DNA of 64,000 nucleotides from a virus. The position numbers and the translations under genes are program-made. Position 1 is the first letter of the stretch. Each line of letters begins with the position of its first letter. Shown here one piece after another: positions 54,303 to 61,563 of this stretch. Under the pieces are notes generated by a model that searched no databases, had not been told where the DNA came from, and saw nothing but the letters and a program-made list of their open reading frames with translations. The DNA is taken from the IMG/VR virus record IMGVR_UViG_3300013094_000025, positions 33,938-97,937 of that record; one strand, given 5' to 3'.

Positions 54303-55190
54303 ATGAACGTACTCCCTAGGTATACACAAGGCTCTACTAATCTCAATCATAAGATTGCTAGTTACGATGCCCTCGCTTTAAGAGTTCGTCGTCAGTTAGG
54401 TGAACCGTTAGTACAGGTAGAAATCTCTAATGAACAAATTTATGACAATATAGCTATTGCTATGGAGTACTTCACTAAGTACGCCGGTTACACAGAAGAG
54501 TATTTACTGTTTCCGTCAACAAAATACATATCAGGAGTTGGTTTAGATGTTGCTACATTGATTAATATAACCCCGGAAATGTATACAACTACAATGGGGA
54601 CAGCCATGTCAGCAACAACATCTCCAGGGTTATCGGGTGGTTGGGATTTTGATTTAGAATCTTATAGAAGAGTATTAGATTGTTTTGCTTTCAATTACGG
54701 AGAAACAACAGGTATTAATACTTTGTTTACTTTAGAGCAAGCTATGGCTCAACAAATTTACTCTTCATATATGATTGGTAACTTTGGTTTTGATCTTCAG
54801 TCCTGGGAAGTATTAAAAGACTTCATTAAAGTTCGTGATAAAGTATTAGCACAAGTTCCTCACTTCCGTTTTGATCCAAAGACTCAAATTCTTAGAATTA
54901 TACCTGAACCTATTCCTGCTAACCAGTATCTAGGTATTGTAGGTTGTTACTTGGAAAGACCGATTAAAGATCTTATCAACGAACGTTGGATCTTTAGATA
55001 TGTTTTAGCTCTATCGAAACTAAGTGTTGCTAACGTTAGAGGTAAATTCTCTGGTACTGGTCTTTTCGCTGGAGGTTCAGTTAATGCTGGTGACTTTATG
55101 CAACAAGGTATTGAGGAAAGAAATAGACTTGAAGAAGAATTAAAGAAAGAAAACGAAGACGTAATGCCACCGATGTGGTTTATTGGATAA
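54303..55190 (+). CDS. 13: gp13-type neck protein
   Basis: A 295-residue protein, near T4 gp13 (309). The N-terminal VRRQLGEPLVQVEISNEQIY, then DNIAIAMEYFTKYAG, is the characteristic helical start, and the C-terminal segment includes INERWIFRYVLALSKLSVAN, followed by a coiled-coil-like acidic helix and MPPMWFIG. It binds the portal and completes the head before tail joining. The portal gene (20) itself is not in the window. Confidence 0.8.
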   Translation: MNVLPRYTQGSTNLNHKIASYDALALRVRRQLGEPLVQVEISNEQIYDNIAIAMEYFTKYAGYTEEYLLFPSTKYISGVGLDVATLINITPEMYTTTMGTAMSATTSPGLSGGWDFDLESYRRVLDCFAFNYGETTGINTLFTLEQAMAQQIYSSYMIGNFGFDLQSWEVLKDFIKVRDKVLAQVPHFRFDPKTQILRIIPEPIPANQYLGIVGCYLERPIKDLINERWIFRYVLALSKLSVANVRGKFSGTGLFAGGSVNAGDFMQQGIEERNRLEEELKKENEDVMPPMWFIG

Positions 55191-55198
55191 TTATTTTT

Positions 55199-55501
55199 AT
55201 GAACTTTGAATTAATTGTTGAACAAATATTAGAAGAAGGTGGCCCTAGTCTTTCTATTAAGAGAGGTGAAAAGCTTCCTGTAAGTCGTGGAGGTGGTTTA
55301 ACAGCTAAGGGAAGAGCGAAGTACAATCGTGCTACTGGCTCTCATCTTAAGGCTCCAGTAACTGGTAAAGTAAAGAAAGGTTCAAAAGCTTCTAAACGTA
55401 GGAAGAGCTTTTGTGCTAGAAGTAAAGCTTGGATACCTGCAGGAGGTTGCGCTGGTAAAGACACTAGAGGATGTGCTGCAAGAAGACGTTGGAAGTGTTA
55501 A
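55199..55501 (+). CDS. small basic Cys-containing protein (DUF6321-like)
   Basis: A 100-residue protein; the ATG at 55199 is preferred to an upstream in-frame start inside gene 13. A short acidic helix is followed by a highly basic module: GGGLTAKGRAKYNRATGSHL, then KRRKSFCARSKAW and a Cys-rich end GGCAGKDTRGCAARRRWKC. This module resembles a domain of unknown function (DUF6321) found in many phages. The four Cys could bind a metal, and the charge suggests DNA or RNA contact. It lies between the neck and head-completion genes; role unknown. Confidence 0.65.
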   Translation: MNFELIVEQILEEGGPSLSIKRGEKLPVSRGGGLTAKGRAKYNRATGSHLKAPVTGKVKKGSKASKRRKSFCARSKAWIPAGGCAGKDTRGCAARRRWKC

Positions 55502-55951
55502 GTGAACAGAAGACGTACAGTTAGGTTTAAACAGGGTCTCTTTAAGCCTAGTAACCCGGACAAGTATAAAGGCACCCATCCCATCATATACAGATCTTCA
55601 TACGAATTACGTTTTATGAGATGGGCTGATCATAACCCTGCTATTACTTCTTGGGGATCAGAATCTATAGTTATACCTTATCAGAATCCTTTAACAGGAA
55701 GAGTATCTCGATACTTTGTCGATAATAATATTACTATAAAAGCTAAAGATGGTACAACTAAAAAATACCTAATAGAAATTAAACCATCTATTCAAACTTT
55801 ACCTCCCAAGGCAACAAGAAATACAAAATCCTTAATGCGTAAACAAGCCGAGTATATAAAGAATAGAGCTAAGTGGGAAGCAGCTAGTCAGTGGGCTAAG
55901 AAAAAGAATTATGAGTTTACAATTATTACCGAGAAGCACTTAGGTTTATAA
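55502..55951 (+). CDS. 4: gp4-type head completion nuclease
   Basis: A 149-residue protein (T4 gp4: 150) with a GTG start immediately after the previous stop. It has the TnsA/endonuclease-like fold pattern: IIYRSSYELRFMRWADHNP (Glu35), ITSWGSESIVIPY, YFVDNN (Asp74) and KYLIEIKP (Glu92 and Lys94, the E-x-K motif). The family trims or seals the packaged DNA end at head completion. Its end overlaps the convergent membrane-protein gene by 6 nt. Confidence 0.88.
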   Translation: MNRRRTVRFKQGLFKPSNPDKYKGTHPIIYRSSYELRFMRWADHNPAITSWGSESIVIPYQNPLTGRVSRYFVDNNITIKAKDGTTKKYLIEIKPSIQTLPPKATRNTKSLMRKQAEYIKNRAKWEAASQWAKKKNYEFTIITEKHLGL

Positions 55952-56776
55952 ATGATTATTAGAGTTATGATAACCTTGACCAATAATAATGTTATCAGGT
56001 AAAGGTTCTTCTTTCTTTTTAGGTTCTTTAACTTCTTTTAGCATACTACCTGTTAAAGCTATATTAAGTGCTAATACTAAACTAACTGACAATGGATCAA
56101 AGACTGATACAAGAATTAAAATAAACCATTTAACAACAGTATCTAAAGGTGCATTAAAAGATTTAGCAACAAACTTAAATGTGCCAATATCATTTGCTTT
56201 ACTAGTATCAGTTTTAAGAGATATAATTTCATTATCTTTTTCAAACTTTGTTGTTTGTAACGATTGAAGTCTACCAGTTAAGTTAGTAATTTCGTCACTT
56301 GACTTCTTAATGTCATCGTAAATAGGTTTAGCAGCCCTTGAGGATAAATCTGGTAATCTTTTTTCTTGAGATTTTCGAGCTGCATTCAGCGTATCGATAC
56401 GACTCTGAATACTAACAATTTCTTCATTAACAGATTGCTTTTGATTTTCTATTAATGCTATTTTATTATCATCTAAAGAATTTTTAGAAGCATTCTTTTG
56501 ATAAGCTGAAGATAGATAACCAAAAATACCAGCTGAAGTAATAACCATTAATATACCTACAGCTATAAGAAGATAGGTTATAAGAAAGATATTTGTCTTA
56601 TTCCAATAACGATAAAGGAATGATGTTGCAATAAGTTTAGCAAATTCTAACGCCCCAGCCATAATCATAACTTGGTAGTAACACCCTGAAAACAAAGATG
56701 CTATACCTAATACTGAAAAAAAAGCAGCACTACCGGCAACCAATAATGATGAAAGACTTAACAATATAATAAACAT
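55946..56776 (-). CDS. membrane protein with central coiled coil
   Basis: A 276-residue reverse-strand protein. I prefer the ATG at 56776: an AATAAATA box lies 8 nt upstream on that strand, and the longer frame to 56842 would overlap the opposite promoter. It has three N-terminal transmembrane segments (MFIILLSLSSLLVAGSAAFF, a CYYQVMIMAGALEFAKLI helix and NIFLITYLLIAVGILMVITS), a long charged coiled coil (about 105-205), and one or two C-terminal membrane segments (VVKWFILILVSVFDPLSVSL). The topology suggests an inner-membrane protein, perhaps for exclusion, lysis timing or anchoring. Function unknown. Confidence 0.7.
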   Translation of the reverse strand: MFIILLSLSSLLVAGSAAFFSVLGIASLFSGCYYQVMIMAGALEFAKLIATSFLYRYWNKTNIFLITYLLIAVGILMVITSAGIFGYLSSAYQKNASKNSLDDNKIALIENQKQSVNEEIVSIQSRIDTLNAARKSQEKRLPDLSSRAAKPIYDDIKKSSDEITNLTGRLQSLQTTKFEKDNEIISLKTDTSKANDIGTFKFVAKSFNAPLDTVVKWFILILVSVFDPLSVSLVLALNIALTGSMLKEVKEPKKKEEPLPDNIIIGQGYHNSNNHL

Positions 56777-56784
56777 GATTACAG

Positions 56785-56792
56785 TATTTATT
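56785..56792 (-). promoter_or_regulatory. late-promoter-like box, membrane protein gene
   Basis: AATAAATA on the reverse strand, 8 nt before the ATG at 56776. It is part of a divergent pair with the box at 56823. Confidence 0.45.
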
Positions 56793-56822
56793 GATTTTAA
56801 CCGAGAAAACGGGACAGGCCGG

Positions 56823-56830
56823 TATAAATA
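56823..56830 (+). promoter_or_regulatory. late promoter, gene 21
   Basis: A perfect TATAAATA, identical to the T4 late consensus, 12 nt before the gene 21 ATG. Confidence 0.65.
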
Positions 56831-56842
56831 ATTGTAACACAT

Positions 56843-57517
56843 ATGGGACTCAAATTTTTAGTCGAAGACATTAATGACGATATTGACTTCTTAATCGAAG
56901 AGAAAAATCGTCAAGGTGAACAAAAAGTATTCATTACTGGCCCTTTCTTAATGGCCGAAGAGAAGAATCAAAACGGCCGTATCTACAAATTAGATGAAAT
57001 GGTTAAGGAAGTTAATCGTTACACTACTGACATGGTCAAGTCTCGTAGAGCAATTGGTGAAATGAATCACCCACAGTCTACAGAAGTTAACCCTGTTAAT
57101 GCCTGTCACCTTGTTACAGAATTAACACAGAAAGGCAATTATTTTTATGGTAAGTCTCAGGTTTTAAATACACCTATGGGACTTCTTCTCAAGTCTCTTA
57201 TTCAAGATAATATCAAGATGGGTATTAGTTCCAGAGCTTTAGGTAATGTAAATGAGTCTGGAGATGCTAAACATGTATCTAATTTTCATCTTATCTGCTT
57301 AGACGTTGTTCATCAACCTTCAGTACAGAGTGCTATGTTAGAGTCCATTATGGAATCTAAAGAGTGGATGATTACACCAGATGGTAAGATTGTTGAAGCT
57401 GCTGTTAAGGCTTATAAAGCTTTACAGGAGAATCTTCGTAACTTACCTAAACACGAAACCGATATTTTCTTAAAAGAGTCCTTGATGTCCTTCATCAAGT
57501 TGCTTAAGTCAGCTTAA
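56843..57517 (+). CDS. 21: gp21-type prohead protease
   Basis: A 224-residue herpes-assemblin-like serine protease (T4 gp21: 212). The catalytic His is in MNHPQS (His76), and the nucleophile Ser is in GISSRALG (Ser129 or Ser130). KNQNGRIYKLDEM and PMGLLLKSLIQ are the flanking family motifs. It would degrade the scaffold and cleave gp23 after Leu/Ile-x-Glu sequences during head maturation. It opens the head gene run 21 - small core gene - 22 - 23. Confidence 0.92.
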   Translation: MGLKFLVEDINDDIDFLIEEKNRQGEQKVFITGPFLMAEEKNQNGRIYKLDEMVKEVNRYTTDMVKSRRAIGEMNHPQSTEVNPVNACHLVTELTQKGNYFYGKSQVLNTPMGLLLKSLIQDNIKMGISSRALGNVNESGDAKHVSNFHLICLDVVHQPSVQSAMLESIMESKEWMITPDGKIVEAAVKAYKALQENLRNLPKHETDIFLKESLMSFIKLLKSA

Positions 57518-57525
57518 TTAACAAT

Positions 57526-57669
57526 ATGGACAACGTAAAGAAAGCTACACAGAATTTTATAGCTCAAATTGCTAACAAAGACTACTCCCAGGCTAAGATC
57601 GCTCTTCAAGCTGTAGTTGCTGAAAAGATAAAAAATAAGGTAAGAACCTATATTAATCAGGAAAAGTAG
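57526..57669 (+). CDS. small prohead core-like protein (47 aa)
   Basis: A 47-residue ORF, MDNVKKATQNFIAQIANKDY... to ...VRTYINQEK, 8 nt after gene 21. It is an amphipathic helical peptide with clean codons. T4-like phages carry small core proteins (67, 68) around gene 21, and the size, helicity and position between 21 and 22 match that class. There is no clear sequence signature, so the name is left open. Confidence 0.6.
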   Translation: MDNVKKATQNFIAQIANKDYSQAKIALQAVVAEKIKNKVRTYINQEK

Positions 57670-57678
57670 ACTAAATAG

Positions 57679-57690
57679 AATAAATAAATA
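57679..57690 (+). promoter_or_regulatory. double late-promoter-like box, gene 22
   Basis: Two overlapping AATAAATA boxes (57679-57686 and 57683-57690), the nearer ending 6 nt before the gene 22 ATG. Confidence 0.5.
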
Positions 57691-57696
57691 TACAAT

Positions 57697-58662
57697 ATGG
57701 ACTTCAAGAAAATTCTCCAAGAGCAATTCAAGGATCTCATCACAGAGGACACACTCACCGCCGTTCACGAAGCTTTCGAACAGGCTGTAAATGAAAAGGC
57801 AGAAAAGAAAGCCGAACTTCAGGTTGAAGCTACAGTAGCTAAGATTGATGAAGATCACTCTGAGAAGCTCCAGAAGCTCGTTGAAGCCATTGACGCTGAT
57901 CATACAGCCAAGCTTAAGAAGCTTGTTGAGACAATTGATTTCGATCACGCACAGAAGCTTAAGAAGGTTCTTACAAAGATTGATGAAGAACATACCCTTA
58001 AGCTTAAGGAAGTAATTAGTCATTACAAAACAATTTTAAATGAAGAAGCTGAGTCCTTCCGTGGACGCCTTGTCGATGAAGTATCAAACTATCTCGACCT
58101 TTACATGGAAAAGACAATGCCGACTGAACAAGTAAACGAAGCCGTAGAAAATATCCGTGCTAAGAAGACACTTGAGCAGATCCGCCAGCTTGTTGCTATC
58201 GATGAGAATTTCATCGATTCCGAGGTTAAGGAGGCCCTCGTTGACGGCAAAAGAACTATTGATTCCCTTAAGAAGGAATTGAACGAAGCATTAGAGACTA
58301 ATACAGAACTCAACCATAAGTTGAATCGTTCTGAGTCCGCTCTATTGCTTGAGTCAAAGACAAAGGATATGCCCGTTGCGGCCAAGTCCTTTGTTAGTAA
58401 GTTACTCAAGGGCAAGAGCCCTGAGTATATTCAAGAGAACTATCAGTACGTAGTTGAGATGTTCGAGAAGGAAATTACCGAACAAGAAGATTCTGCTAAG
58501 GAAAGCGTCACCCAACGTATCGTTGAGTCCGTTGATCGCCCCGAAACAGAAGTTCTTGAAGAGTCAATTTACTCACCGGCCCCGATTGTAGAATCGAGCG
58601 TTGGCGGATATCTGAATGAGATGAAAAAATTAGACGGATCTAAGCTTAACATTAAGCACTAA
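57697..58662 (+). CDS. 22: gp22-type prohead scaffold protein
   Basis: A 321-residue, highly charged, almost entirely helical protein. Residues about 49-110 contain four tandem 15-residue heptad-like repeats (IDEDHSEKLQKLVEA, IDADHTAKLKKLVET and so on). Leu-x-Glu and Ile-x-Glu sites (for example LLE, LEE) suit cleavage by the gp21-type protease. It would form the internal scaffold on which gp23 assembles. Length is close to T4 gp22 (269). Strong codon bias shows high expression, and the gene leads directly into gene 23. Confidence 0.9.
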   Translation: MDFKKILQEQFKDLITEDTLTAVHEAFEQAVNEKAEKKAELQVEATVAKIDEDHSEKLQKLVEAIDADHTAKLKKLVETIDFDHAQKLKKVLTKIDEEHTLKLKEVISHYKTILNEEAESFRGRLVDEVSNYLDLYMEKTMPTEQVNEAVENIRAKKTLEQIRQLVAIDENFIDSEVKEALVDGKRTIDSLKKELNEALETNTELNHKLNRSESALLLESKTKDMPVAAKSFVSKLLKGKSPEYIQENYQYVVEMFEKEITEQEDSAKESVTQRIVESVDRPETEVLEESIYSPAPIVESSVGGYLNEMKKLDGSKLNIKH

Positions 58663-58727
58663 GATCTTCTAACGTCTTTTCATACTCAAAAGGTCGAATC
58701 TTTTTTTATAAAGGAAAATTAATAACT

Positions 58728-60272
58728 ATGGAACTTTTTCATATCAACAAAAACGTAGCTGAAACACTCGTCGAGAAGTGGAGCCCAGTATTGGACTACT
58801 CTTCAGACAAGGTTTCTGCTATTACTAACGAAAATACTCGTCTGAACACCGCCATCCTCTTGGAAAACCAGGAGAAGTGGTGCTTTGAGAGCTCTTCAAA
58901 TTCCGCTAACGGAGTTTTCGGTACAGGTGCTGCTACAGGGTATGGTTACGGTGGACAGGTAGGCAACTCCTACCCATCCGGCGATACCTATGCTACTGGT
59001 GATGCTCGTCTTCCTAAGGTCCTTATCCCCATGATCCGTCGTACATTCCCCGAACTCATCACAAATGAGATCGTCGGTGTACAGCCCATGACAGGACCCG
59101 TTGGACTTGCCTTCGCAATGCGCTATCAGTACGAAGCTAACGCTCTCGGAAACGGAAGTAACGGTGGAAGTGGTAACTCCCAGTACGGTGACGGTAACAA
59201 CAGTCTTACCGGTACAACTGGAGGCAATACTGCTCTCTCCGAAGGTCAGGAAATTGGATATAACTACTTGAATACCGCCTTCACAGGTGCTTCAAGTGCT
59301 GCTTTATCCGGTAACTCCTATTGGACCAACATCCCTGAAGACTCCGGTGTTGCCGCTATCCTCAGCCAGTTTGAGCTTAGCTCCAACATCCCTCAGATGA
59401 CAGTTTCGTTCCAGAAGACCGCAGTAGAAGCCGGCACACGCCGTCTTGCTGCTAAGTGGTCTGTTGAACTCGAACAGGATCTTAAGAACATGAATGGTAT
59501 TGACATTGACGCTGAATTAACCAACGCAATGTCCTACGAAATTCAAGCTGAAATCGATCGCGAAATGATTATGCGTATGGTACAGACCTGCTTAAATGCA
59601 GGCGGACCTGGCACAACCACAGGAACAGGTGCTGGGCTTCCCGGTACAGGTTTCTCGATCTGGTCAGCTCTTTCCGCAGACGGCCGCTGGAGCGGTGAAC
59701 GTGCTCGTGACTTCTACAACAGAGTTGTAGTTGAAGCAAACCGCGTCGCCATCCGTAACCGTCGTGGTGCAGCCAATTTCATTATTGCTACACCTCGTAT
59801 CTGTGCCATTCTTGAGACCCTCCCTAACTTCACCTGGCAGCCTGTCACAGGTAGTGTAAACACTACCCCCGTTGGTATTGCTAAGGTCGGAGCTATCGGT
59901 GGTCGTTTCCAGATCTATCGTGATACACGTACAGAAACCGAACTCGTTGCCCAGCCTGGTTACAACACTGGTGGTCTTTCCGGCCCCAATGGTCAGCCCG
60001 GTTACGCAACCCAGCGCACAGCTCCTCTTGACTACGCCTTATTAGGCTATAAGGGTCCTGAGTACTATGACACCGGTATCGTTTACTGTCCTTATATCCC
60101 TGTTATGGTTCAGCGTACCATCGGTCCTAACGACTTCAGCCCACGTGTTGGGTTGCTCACTCGTTACGGCGTTGTTGACCATATCTTTGGCGCTAGCTTG
60201 TATTATCACTTGATTATCTGCCAAGGTCTCGGTCAGCAGTTCACCCCTGGTGCAGTTGCTGTTTACCTCTAA
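58728..60272 (+). CDS. 23: gp23-type major capsid protein
   Basis: A 514-residue HK97-fold capsid protein (T4 gp23: 521). RLPKVLIPMIRRTFPELITN, then VGVQPMTGPVGLAFAMRYQY, is the diagnostic stretch. ELEQDLKNMNGIDIDAELTN and RNRRGAANFIIATPRICAIL follow in the expected order. The N-terminal 65 residues contain a likely gp21-type cleavage region (LLENQEKWCFE). It has the strongest codon bias in the window, with many C-ending codons. An AAAGGA lies about 13 nt before the ATG, too far for a good ribosome site. A terminator follows. Confidence 0.97.
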   Translation: MELFHINKNVAETLVEKWSPVLDYSSDKVSAITNENTRLNTAILLENQEKWCFESSSNSANGVFGTGAATGYGYGGQVGNSYPSGDTYATGDARLPKVLIPMIRRTFPELITNEIVGVQPMTGPVGLAFAMRYQYEANALGNGSNGGSGNSQYGDGNNSLTGTTGGNTALSEGQEIGYNYLNTAFTGASSAALSGNSYWTNIPEDSGVAAILSQFELSSNIPQMTVSFQKTAVEAGTRRLAAKWSVELEQDLKNMNGIDIDAELTNAMSYEIQAEIDREMIMRMVQTCLNAGGPGTTTGTGAGLPGTGFSIWSALSADGRWSGERARDFYNRVVVEANRVAIRNRRGAANFIIATPRICAILETLPNFTWQPVTGSVNTTPVGIAKVGAIGGRFQIYRDTRTETELVAQPGYNTGGLSGPNGQPGYATQRTAPLDYALLGYKGPEYYDTGIVYCPYIPVMVQRTIGPNDFSPRVGLLTRYGVVDHIFGASLYYHLIICQGLGQQFTPGAVAVYL

Positions 60273-60296
60273 GGTCACAGAAATACTCAACGTAAA

Positions 60297-60330
60297 GAAA
60301 CCCCGGAGAAATCCGGGGTTTCCTATTTTA
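60297..60330 (+). terminator. rho-independent terminator after gene 23
   Basis: A perfect 11-bp GC-rich stem (60297-60307 with 60312-60322, CCCCGG/CCGGGG), a GAAA tetraloop and a T-rich tail. Confidence 0.9.
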
Positions 60331-60355
60331 TACAGCAGAAAAAAATGTAAAGTTG

Positions 60356-60363
60356 AATAAATA
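60356..60363 (+). promoter_or_regulatory. late-promoter-like box, 60373 gene
   Basis: AATAAATA, 9 nt before the ATG. Confidence 0.45.
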
Positions 60364-60372
60364 TATTTACAT

Positions 60373-60759
60373 ATGGCAACAGCATACAAATACGAAGCAT
60401 CCGTTCCAACACCCTTTTCTACCGGTGTTGATTTTCTTTCATCGACAGTAGCAGTACCTAACATAGGGTACCCACAGAGAGTACTTTTTAATAGCTCACC
60501 TAAGCCATTAACAACAACAGCATATACAACAGCTGGTTGGGTTAATACAGCAGGAGCAGGTACTTCTTCTGGAGCCGGTAAAGTTGTATTTGATAATGCT
60601 TATAATGGTGCTACATTCTATCTTATACAGTCAGATCGCTCTTCGTTCGCTTTCTACGCTCTCAGTGGTGTTGGTACTCAGACAGCTACATTAACAGCTA
60701 ACGGTTATAATGCTTGGGGACCAACAGAAGTTCGTCTTCGTAACTTAGAGTATATCTAA
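60373..60759 (+). CDS. small virion protein, possible capsid decoration
   Basis: A 128-residue beta-rich protein. It stands alone between two strong terminators directly after the major capsid gene, with its own late box and good codons. GKVVFDNAYNGATFYLIQ and TQTATLTANGYNAWGPTEVR are probable strands. Position and abundance signals suggest a head decoration or accessory capsid protein, but there is no family match. Confidence 0.55.
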   Translation: MATAYKYEASVPTPFSTGVDFLSSTVAVPNIGYPQRVLFNSSPKPLTTTAYTTAGWVNTAGAGTSSGAGKVVFDNAYNGATFYLIQSDRSSFAFYALSGVGTQTATLTANGYNAWGPTEVRLRNLEYI

Positions 60760-60781
60760 AATATATACATTAATAAATTAG

Positions 60782-60816
60782 GAAAGCCTTTCATTATTTT
60801 GAAAGGCTTTCTTTTT
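60782..60816 (+). terminator. rho-independent terminator after the 60373 gene
   Basis: A perfect 12-bp stem (60782-60793 with 60800-60811), a 6-nt loop and a T run. Confidence 0.9.
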
Positions 60817-60839
60817 GGTTGTATCTAGTAAGTATCAGA

Positions 60840-60847
60840 CATAAATA
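60840..60847 (+). promoter_or_regulatory. late-promoter-like box, fibre operon
   Basis: CATAAATA, 7 nt before the ATG at 60855, between the terminator and the fibre-like genes. Confidence 0.5.
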
Positions 60848-60854
60848 AATTATA

Positions 60855-61562
60855 ATGGCTAATACAATATATGTTATTCCAGATACTGAATGTATCGGTA
60901 CATCTCTTCAACATATTAATGACAATTTTAATTTGTTAAATCAGCAGATTACAACTGATACTACTAACATAGCTACGTTATCTAGTTATGTAGCACCTAT
61001 TGGTACAACAGTATCTCTTTCATCTAATTTTGTTTATACAGTTCATTGTGATGGAACTGATACTACAGGAATAACAAATTCCTGGCAGGATATTTACGTA
61101 GATAGTGTACCTAACCCTTTAAGAATATCATATAATAATACATCATCTTCTCCTTATACTGTTCTTTTACAAGGTAAAGTTTATGCTCGAAACTACGGTA
61201 TGGCAGTTACTAGCTTTTATAGACTTACAGCTGTTGGTAGTGATAATACAAGTACAGTATTAGATACAGCAGCCTGTGAAGGTAATGTAAGTTATAGTCA
61301 TACTTACAATACAGTATTTCAAAGTGTATTTACTATCCCTGCTAATACAACTTATCAATTCGGCCTTCAATCTTATTTTCCCTCTACCGGTGCTCAACCA
61401 AATGGTGGTGTTAATATAAACGGGTATCAAACATCTAAAAAAGATTCTTGGAATATAAACAAATCAAAACCGTATACGGCGTCATATGCTAATAATACAT
61501 CTATTGGGTATTCAGATCCAGGGGTCGGTGTTTATTCTTATCTTAAGTTAGTTGTTTTATAA
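60855..61562 (+). CDS. fibre-like protein, paralogue A
   Basis: A 235-residue protein with the shared docking motif ECIGTSLQHINDNFNLL (about 11-27), a short coiled-coil-like helix, then a beta domain. The tip domain (about 60-235: LLQGKVYARNYGMAVTSFYR, then CEGNVSYSHTYNTVFQS) is closely similar to that of the next gene. First gene of a run of fibre-like genes to the window end. Probably a receptor-binding or fibre-tip protein. Confidence 0.65.
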   Translation: MANTIYVIPDTECIGTSLQHINDNFNLLNQQITTDTTNIATLSSYVAPIGTTVSLSSNFVYTVHCDGTDTTGITNSWQDIYVDSVPNPLRISYNNTSSSPYTVLLQGKVYARNYGMAVTSFYRLTAVGSDNTSTVLDTAACEGNVSYSHTYNTVFQSVFTIPANTTYQFGLQSYFPSTGAQPNGGVNINGYQTSKKDSWNINKSKPYTASYANNTSIGYSDPGVGVYSYLKLVVL

Positions 61563-61563
61563 T

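Noticed and set aside
57514-58023. A long reverse-strand ORF opposite gene 22
   Set aside because: It is the antisense of the regular charged repeats in the scaffold gene, which happen to lack stops; composition is extreme Leu/Ile/Phe and there is no start signal.
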